This document shows, piece after piece, positions 35,083 to 39,951 of a stretch of 39,951 nt of DNA (position 1 is the stretch's first letter; each line of letters starts with the position of its first letter). This DNA is from CAXTTV01 sp964247295. GTDB taxonomy: Bacteria; Chloroflexota; Ktedonobacteria; Ktedonobacterales; Ktedonobacteraceae. The notes under the pieces were generated by a model, which saw only the letters and a program-made list of their open reading frames with translations, searched no databases and was not told the DNA's origin. The stretch covers positions 1 to 39,951 of the forward strand of contig CAXTTV010000022.1 in assembly GCA_964247295.1 (NCBI GenBank), read 5' to 3'. A program made the translations under genes and the position numbers.

Positions 35083-36969
35083 TTGGGGTCTATGGAAGGA
35101 CTGTATCGGGAGCTGGAGCGCCAGGTACATGATCTGCTGGAGTGCGATCATGTAGTGTTATTGTTAGGGTGTCCTGAGCCCGTGTTGCGTCACCCTCTGG
35201 TCAGCGGATTAGATACGGTTGCGCATGGATATAACGGCTGTTATGGTGAGTTAGGGAGCCTGTTATTAGCTGAGGAATGGATACGAGCCCGTTGTGATCT
35301 GGCTATTCAGACCGGGCGTGTGCAAGCAAAGGGGCAGACGCATATCCAGGTAGAGGATCAAGAGATCCATAGTGTCGCGATGGCACCGTTGGAGAGGCCC
35401 GGAGGCATTTTAGGTGTATTGCTTGTCGCCGATCATCAGCCGGAGGCTTTTCTTCAAGGAGAGATCCGCCTGCTAGCAAGCTATAGCCGGGGGTATTCTT
35501 CCTGGCTTGAGCAACAGCTCCCCTCGCAGATTGCTTCCACCCGTCCAACCACCACAGCGGAACTGGAACGTGTGCAGGCCAGAACCCTTCAGTTGTTGCG
35601 CGAGAAGCAACGTTTAGAAGATCAGCAGCGGAAAATTATCACCCAGAAGCATCAGGCCGAGTCACTGCTCTCAGGGATCGCTGATGGCCTGATCGTCCTG
35701 GAAGCCCAGCAGCCGCCAGATCAGCATTCGCCCCGCTTTATCGTTAGCGCCTGGAACCAGGCAGCCTCCCAACTTACAGGAATTGAAACTCCCAAGGCGC
35801 TCGGTCAACGCATCGAGAAGCTGCTCCCATGGAGGGACGCCGGCGGCCAGAATCTTGCTGATCTGGCGGCTCTCGTATTGCGACCGATCACTCCTTCACT
35901 GGGCGATGGTTCGTTACAGCGCGAGTTTTTGATTACCGAGCCTCTGGCCAAACTCACTTCCTCAGGTGTGCGCAACTCTCCATCTTTGCCTGGGGGCAAA
36001 GCCAGAGTCGGTCAGAACAATCGCTGGATCAGCGTTCATGCCTCACTTGTTACCAGCTCTCGATTGGATGGTGGTCCCTTAAAGCAGGTGGTTTATAGTT
36101 TGAGGGATATCTCGGTCCACAAAGAGCAGGAGCAACGGAAAAACGAGTTTCTCTCAATTATCACACACGAGTTGCGGACACCTCTGACAGCCATTAAAGG
36201 ATATGCGGGTCTATTACAAGCCTATGGGATCGGAGATCGCAGTGATCCCCTGGTTCCATATGATGAAGAGATGACCCCGGAACGGCAGCAACAGTATCTG
36301 GACATCATTATGGACCAGACGGGACAGTTGGAGGTACTTGTCAATGATCTCTTGGATGTCTCGCGTTTACAGGCAGATCAGTTAACCATTCGAGCGAGCG
36401 AAATTAATCTAGCCCTCTTGTGTCAGCGGGTTGTTCAGACTATTCAGCAAAGAGAGCAGCAGCGCGCGCCCGACAAATATCGGTTTCAATGTACCTCCGC
36501 GCCCGACTTACCTCTAGTCTGGGCTGATGGGAGAAGAGTACAGCAGGTCCTCAACAACCTGTTAGAGAACGCCATCAAATACTCTCCTCGGGGAGGGCCG
36601 ATCGAGGTAGTGGCTGTCGCTAGAAGGGGATTTGTGGGCGCGCGTGGGCAGGGGAAGCGGGAAGAGCGAGCGAGCGAAGAGATTGAAAAGCAAGTTCCAT
36701 TGATGGTTTATGTAAGTGTGCGGGACCAGGGGATCGGCATACCGAGGCACAAACAAGGACAATTATTCAAACCATTCAGCAGATTGGAGCATCCGCAAAC
36801 CATTGATGTTCCCGGCGTCGGGTTGGGACTCTACATTGCTCGCAAATTAATCGAGGCCATGGGGGGAGGGATCATCCTGCGGAGTAGTGAGGGGAAAGGG
36901 ACCAGTGTTACCTTTACGTTACCAACGGTAGGGAGTGAGAGGCCTATTCAAGCTGCCATGACTGATTAA
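35083..36969 (+). CDS. Soluble GAF/PAS sensor histidine kinase
   Basis: This protein of up to 628 residues has no membrane helix. The N-terminal 145 residues look like a GAF domain (VAMAPLERPGGILGVLLVAD). A coiled coil (about 160-200, LQLLREKQRLEDQQRKIITQ) leads to a PAS domain (about 200-345). The HisKA region has His362 in IITHELRTPLTAIKGY, and the ATPase domain shows NNLLENAIKYSPRGG, VRDQGIGIP and GVGLGLYIARKLIEAMGG. It should autophosphorylate on His362 in response to a cytosolic cue. The start may be TTG 35083 (AGAGG 6 bases upstream) or ATG 35092. A single-domain response regulator follows after 79 bases and is its probable partner. Confidence 0.9.
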   Translation: MGSMEGLYRELERQVHDLLECDHVVLLLGCPEPVLRHPLVSGLDTVAHGYNGCYGELGSLLLAEEWIRARCDLAIQTGRVQAKGQTHIQVEDQEIHSVAMAPLERPGGILGVLLVADHQPEAFLQGEIRLLASYSRGYSSWLEQQLPSQIASTRPTTTAELERVQARTLQLLREKQRLEDQQRKIITQKHQAESLLSGIADGLIVLEAQQPPDQHSPRFIVSAWNQAASQLTGIETPKALGQRIEKLLPWRDAGGQNLADLAALVLRPITPSLGDGSLQREFLITEPLAKLTSSGVRNSPSLPGGKARVGQNNRWISVHASLVTSSRLDGGPLKQVVYSLRDISVHKEQEQRKNEFLSIITHELRTPLTAIKGYAGLLQAYGIGDRSDPLVPYDEEMTPERQQQYLDIIMDQTGQLEVLVNDLLDVSRLQADQLTIRASEINLALLCQRVVQTIQQREQQRAPDKYRFQCTSAPDLPLVWADGRRVQQVLNNLLENAIKYSPRGGPIEVVAVARRGFVGARGQGKREERASEEIEKQVPLMVYVSVRDQGIGIPRHKQGQLFKPFSRLEHPQTIDVPGVGLGLYIARKLIEAMGGGIILRSSEGKGTSVTFTLPTVGSERPIQAAMTD

Positions 36970-37048
36970 CTCTTGCTAAGTAGGAATCAGTTTGCTATAG
37001 TGTCCCTGAAGCCTCTAAGGAAATTTAGAATCAGGTAAGGGGAAGCCG

Positions 37049-37420
37049 ATGCATATTGGTCTACTAGAGGATGACACCGCCATCCAGGAGATGCTGCGCC
37101 TGGTCTTACAAGATGAAGACTATTCAGTTTCCATCTATCCCACTGCCGAGGACTGCCTGAATGCCTTAGTTACGCATCGTTCAGATCAGCAGGCCCCTGT
37201 TGATCTCCTTATTGTCGATTGGCGTTTGCCAGGAGCGACATCAGGGATTCAGGTTATTCATACATTACGTGAAGAAGCGCACCTGACCGGCTTGCCGATT
37301 ATTTTAACGACTGCTGCAACCTTCAGCGACTTTGAAGAACTTCAGAACCTGCATGTCACGCTTTTAGAGAAGCCTTTCGCCATTGATGATATCGTTGGGC
37401 TGATTAAAGATCTCACATAA
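37049..37420 (+). CDS. Single-domain response regulator (CheY-like)
   Basis: This 123-residue receiver domain has no output domain. The acidic pocket is in LLEDDTAIQE, the phosphoacceptor is Asp57 in LLIVDWRLPG, the conserved Thr lies in ILTTAAT and Lys108 in LLEKPF. A strong ribosome site (AGGGGAAG-like) precedes the ATG. It follows the soluble histidine kinase in the same direction and is its likely target. Stand-alone receivers act by protein-protein contact or phosphorelay. Confidence 0.93.
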   Translation: MHIGLLEDDTAIQEMLRLVLQDEDYSVSIYPTAEDCLNALVTHRSDQQAPVDLLIVDWRLPGATSGIQVIHTLREEAHLTGLPIILTTAATFSDFEELQNLHVTLLEKPFAIDDIVGLIKDLT

Positions 37421-37798
37421 TCAGCACTCTCCCCTCCCTGAACCCTCTGTAGACGTATGTATTTGTGTTCCTGCAACCTGTGTCAGTTGTGTCTGAGTCC
37501 CCCTCTATTATAAGCTCAACAGCCATTAAGAAATCCTGAGCCTCCCTTAAAGAATGCTGAAACTTTTTATTGTTGACTTGTTCTATGCAGACTGTGCTGT
37601 TATCCTTTGGGTGTACAGAACACAAGCCACTCAAAAAACGAAGGAAATGTTTTGTATACAGAATGTATGTAATTCCGTGATGCATTCAGGTTGTAGGGAG
37701 TAGAGGCTGATAGCTCTTCTCGTGTACCAGGAGTGCCAGGAAGAGGCAAACGTTACAGATGTGAAATCTTTTGAGGATTTCATAAGAAGGAGAAGACA
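37421..37798. other. Intergenic region before the KGG protein (378 bp)
   Basis: This AT-rich stretch has no supported gene. TTGACT near 37573 has no well-spaced -10 box. Short open frames on the minus strand lack ribosome sites. Nothing further was recognised. Confidence 0.5.
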
Positions 37799-37999
37799 AT
37801 GCAGGTACAGAAAGGTCGCGGTCGCGGTTTTGCGTCAATGAGTCCAGAAAAGAAGCGTGAGATTGCCAGCAAGGGTGGGAAGGCCGCCCATGCATTGGGT
37901 ACAGCTCACAAGTGGACGAGTGAAGAGGCCCAGGCTGCGGGTCGCAAAGGCGGCTCTATCAGTCGTCGCCGCCCCAAGGGGGCTTCCATTCAGGCGTAA
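37799..37999 (+). CDS. KGG-motif stress-type small protein
   Basis: This 66-residue basic, hydrophilic protein has two KGG motifs (IASKGGKAAHALG and AGRKGGSISRR) and the lead-in FASMSPEKKREIA, which place it in the KGG/general stress family (PF10685) with GsiB and YciG. Members are induced by stress or starvation and are thought to be disordered protectants; the molecular role is not established. AAGGAGAA gives a strong ribosome site. It is a single-gene unit with its own terminator. Confidence 0.92.
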   Translation: MQVQKGRGRGFASMSPEKKREIASKGGKAAHALGTAHKWTSEEAQAAGRKGGSISRRRPKGASIQA

Positions 38000-38016
38000 A
38001 GTTTTATCTTCATACC

Positions 38017-38050
38017 AAAAAAGGAGTTGCTTAAAGGCAGCTCTTTTTTT
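38017..38050 (+). terminator. Rho-independent terminator after the KGG gene
   Basis: AAAAAAGGAGTTGC, a six-base loop and GCAGCTC followed by seven T residues form a hairpin with a T-run, 18 bases after the stop. Confidence 0.85.
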
Positions 38051-38307
38051 GTGCCTTCCTTCCTCTTTGTATATTTTCTCCGCTTTCTTCGTTGTATAAA
38101 ACATAATAGAGCACAGTAGTCTAAGAAAAAGTAGCAAAATACAAAAAGACACATATGCCTTTTTGGTAGAAAGTAGTCATTACCTCCATAGATTGTTATA
38201 ATGACCAGGCGTAGGTGGTATTATAGGGAAAAGAGAGGGGGAAGAGGCTTATTTATCGGTATCCAGCAGATTCAATAAAAAATGTAAAAAAAACAGATGG
38301 GGTAGTG
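38051..38307. other. Leader and promoter region of murJ
   Basis: This AT-rich stretch has no gene. Besides the -10/dyad element near 38176-38205, nothing clear was recognised. Confidence 0.5.
38176..38205 (+). promoter_or_regulatory. Extended -10 promoter overlapped by an inverted repeat, upstream of murJ
   Basis: TGTTATAAT holds a perfect TATAAT (38197-38202) with an extended-10 TG. GTCATTA (38176-38182) and TAATGAC (38199-38205) are exact inverted arms that cover the -10 box and the place of the weak -35. This may be an operator or chance symmetry. Confidence 0.45.
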
Positions 38308-39843
38308 ATGACAACGGCTTTGGCATCGAATACGCCGCCGCAGCGAGCATCGGCTAAAAAAGGTCGGTTGAGTGGATGGAATAAGGGAACATTTCGTTTT
38401 CGTCTGAAGGCTTTTCTGCCTGGGAAAAACCTTTTACAGAGGCGCTTTAGTGTAACTGAAGCGGCTTTTCTCATGATGCTGGCCTATATTACTTCTCGTG
38501 GTTTTGGGGTGGTGCGTCAGATTCTCTTCAATCTATTGTTTGGCACAGGTCCTGAGGCCAATGCTTACTATGCAGCCGCGCGCCTGCCCGATACCTTATT
38601 CAATCTGATCGCGGGTGGAGCGTTAACCTATGCCTTCATCCCGATCTTTATCTCCTATGAGCGAGACAAGGGGACAGTGGAAGCCTGGCGACTGACCAGC
38701 CTGCTTTTTAATGTGTTGCTGGTGATCCTGACCCTGATTGTCTTGATGGGAGAGATGTTCGCGCCAACTTTCGTCAATCATTTTCTGGTGCCTGGATATT
38801 CGCTGGCGGAGCAAGAGCTTACGGCCCAACTCACACGGGTTCTGCTGTTGCAGCCGCTTATTCTGGGGCTGGGGACGATCTCGACGGCAGTGCTTACCAG
38901 TAGACGCCAATTTCTCCTGCCTGCTCTCTCCGACGCCTTTTACAACATCGCCTTGATTGGTGGCCTTGTTTTTACATTGTTGGTGCCCTCGGTGGGCATC
39001 TATGGTCCAACCTTCGGGATGTTGGTTGCGGCGTTGTTTCACGTGGGTATTCAGCTTCCGGGATTAGTGAGAAACAAGTTTCGCTACTACTTTACCTGGG
39101 ACCTCTCGCATCCCGGCCTTCGTGAGATTATGCGGCTATTGATTCCTAATGCCATGGCGATCGGGATTGTCTATAGCGGCTTTATTGTGGATACCGCGAT
39201 CACCTCCTATCTTCCCGACAAGGATACTCTCGCGGCCTTGCATAATGCTCAGCTTCTGGTGAATTTGTTGCTGGCTCTACTGGCTCAGGCGGTATCTCAG
39301 GCCGTGTTGCCGCAGCTTGCCGCGCATGCGACAGCCGGACGGTTTATGCGAATGCGGCAAACCATGGTAAAGGTTCTCAAGGCGGCTATCATTATGAGCG
39401 TACCTGGGACGATCCTCCTTTGTCTGAGTGGGCGCTTCTTAATTCGAGTAATGTTCCAGCATGGAGCCTTTACAGCTCACTCATCGGATCTCACGTTTCT
39501 AGCCCTGATTGGTTTCTGTTTGTTATTGCCGGGGCAGATCGTTGGTGAACTACTGATCCGGGGATTTTACGGTCTCAAGGATGGGCGCACCCCCTTGTTT
39601 ACAAACATCTTCGCCCTTACAGCACATTGCGCGCTCATCTTCCTGTTCTGGCAGATTTTTAAGGGGTCACTGGCCATTTTGATCATTCCCATCGCGACCT
39701 GTACCTCCGCGACTCTGGAAGGTATCCTTCTGAGTATTCTCCTGTTTGGGCGTTTGCGGCGCGAGATCCGAACTGATGCCACAATGATCCGTCTGCGTCG
39801 TCGTCAGCAGGCATTTGCCCTTCAAAAAGTTACTACCTCCTGA
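38308..39843 (+). CDS. murJ: Lipid II flippase MurJ
   Basis: This 511-residue polytopic membrane protein is of the MviN/MurJ family, which flips lipid II across the cytoplasmic membrane for peptidoglycan synthesis. After a basic N-terminus of about 45 residues comes the conserved first helix region, SRGFGVVRQILFNLLFG, then ARLPDTLFNLIAGGALTYAF, AVLTSRRQFLLPAL and FYGLKDGRTPLFTN. About fourteen hydrophobic segments fit the family. ATG 38308 is preferred over GTG 38305 because a GGGG site lies 5 bases ahead of the ATG. No cell-wall genes adjoin it. A terminator closes the unit. Confidence 0.94.
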   Translation: MTTALASNTPPQRASAKKGRLSGWNKGTFRFRLKAFLPGKNLLQRRFSVTEAAFLMMLAYITSRGFGVVRQILFNLLFGTGPEANAYYAAARLPDTLFNLIAGGALTYAFIPIFISYERDKGTVEAWRLTSLLFNVLLVILTLIVLMGEMFAPTFVNHFLVPGYSLAEQELTAQLTRVLLLQPLILGLGTISTAVLTSRRQFLLPALSDAFYNIALIGGLVFTLLVPSVGIYGPTFGMLVAALFHVGIQLPGLVRNKFRYYFTWDLSHPGLREIMRLLIPNAMAIGIVYSGFIVDTAITSYLPDKDTLAALHNAQLLVNLLLALLAQAVSQAVLPQLAAHATAGRFMRMRQTMVKVLKAAIIMSVPGTILLCLSGRFLIRVMFQHGAFTAHSSDLTFLALIGFCLLLPGQIVGELLIRGFYGLKDGRTPLFTNIFALTAHCALIFLFWQIFKGSLAILIIPIATCTSATLEGILLSILLFGRLRREIRTDATMIRLRRRQQAFALQKVTTS

Positions 39844-39862
39844 AATAAAGTGCCTAAACGAG

Positions 39863-39900
39863 AAAGAGCGCCGGAACCGCTTCCAGCGCTCTTTACTTTT
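39863..39900 (+). terminator. Rho-independent terminator after murJ
   Basis: AAAGAGCGC, one mismatch, GGAA, a four-base loop, TTCC, one mismatch and GCGCTCTTT (39863-39894), then ACTTTT. The stop of murJ is 20 bases upstream. Confidence 0.85.
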
Positions 39901-39919
39901 ATAAAAAGGGGCGAGAAAA

Positions 39920-39951
39920 CCACGAAGTCTTCAGCTTCGTGGATGAATCGC
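39920..39951. mobile_element. Possible subterminal hairpin of an IS200/IS605-type element, cut by the window edge
   Basis: CCACGAAG (39920-39927) and CTTCGTGG (39935-39942) form an 8-bp stem around TCTTCAG, followed by ATGAATCGC. Hairpins of this CCACG-TTCAG-CGTGG-ATGAA style are common near the ends of IS605-group elements, where the transposase recognises them and where TnpB guide RNAs can arise. No transposase gene is inside the window, so the call rests on resemblance only. Confidence 0.4.

Noticed and set aside
1..39951. tRNA, rRNA, riboswitch or plasmid origin
   Set aside because: No sequence resembling these was recognised by eye; a covariance-model scan would be needed to exclude short RNAs.

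Overview
The window looks like chromosomal DNA of a filamentous, spore-forming type Chloroflexota, most likely class Ktedonobacteria. This is an inference from gene content: moderate GC, many Ser/Thr protein kinases fused to TPR arrays, FHA, HEAT and PQQ-propeller proteins, orphan two-component genes, and long intergenic repeats. No rRNA, tRNA, CRISPR array or complete transposon was seen. The last 35 bases resemble a subterminal hairpin of an IS200/IS605-type element.

Layout. 1-5.3 kb: a 75-bp tandem repeat, a phospholipase D-like protein (-), a Sad/YneI-type succinate-semialdehyde dehydrogenase (+), a cytidylate kinase-like protein (+), then about 0.7 kb of mosaic intergenic repeats carrying an inverted copy of the 75-bp unit. 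5.3-12.5 kb: a large membrane PQQ-propeller protein (-), a LysR regulator with a CitE-like lyase (+), a 6-TM HAMP protein (+) and a dienelactone hydrolase (-). 12.6-16.1 kb: a two-gene operon (-) of zinc-ribbon/kinase/TPR proteins, the promoter-proximal one keeping only a degenerate kinase N-lobe. 16.5-18.9 kb: a NarL-type response regulator and its histidine kinase, the latter split by a one-base frameshift. 19.3-22.1 kb: aconitase. 22.5-28.5 kb: a small exported peptide with five LKITGSD-type repeats, two paralogous kinase-TPR proteins, a NadD-like nucleotidyltransferase and a two-FHA-domain protein. 28.7-34.9 kb: a CocE-type hydrolase, a transmembrane kinase, a HEAT-like protein interrupted by an in-frame amber codon, and a DUF4097-like surface protein. 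35-39.9 kb: a soluble GAF/PAS histidine kinase, a single-domain response regulator, a KGG stress protein, MurJ and the IS-like hairpin.

How the genes fit together. Housekeeping metabolism (aconitase, SSADH, MurJ) is interleaved with an unusually dense set of phospho-signalling parts: four apparently intact Ser/Thr kinases, one kinase-derived scaffold, one FHA reader, two histidine kinases and two response regulators. TPR arrays of 3 to 15 units give the kinases large protein-interaction surfaces. The least familiar pieces are the repeat peptide ahead of the kinase pair, the N-lobe-only zinc-ribbon TPR protein, and the nucleotidyltransferase placed between a kinase and an FHA protein. Several start codons are better placed downstream of the longest possible start. 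The evidence is promoters lying inside the extensions, Shine-Dalgarno sites and paralogue alignment.
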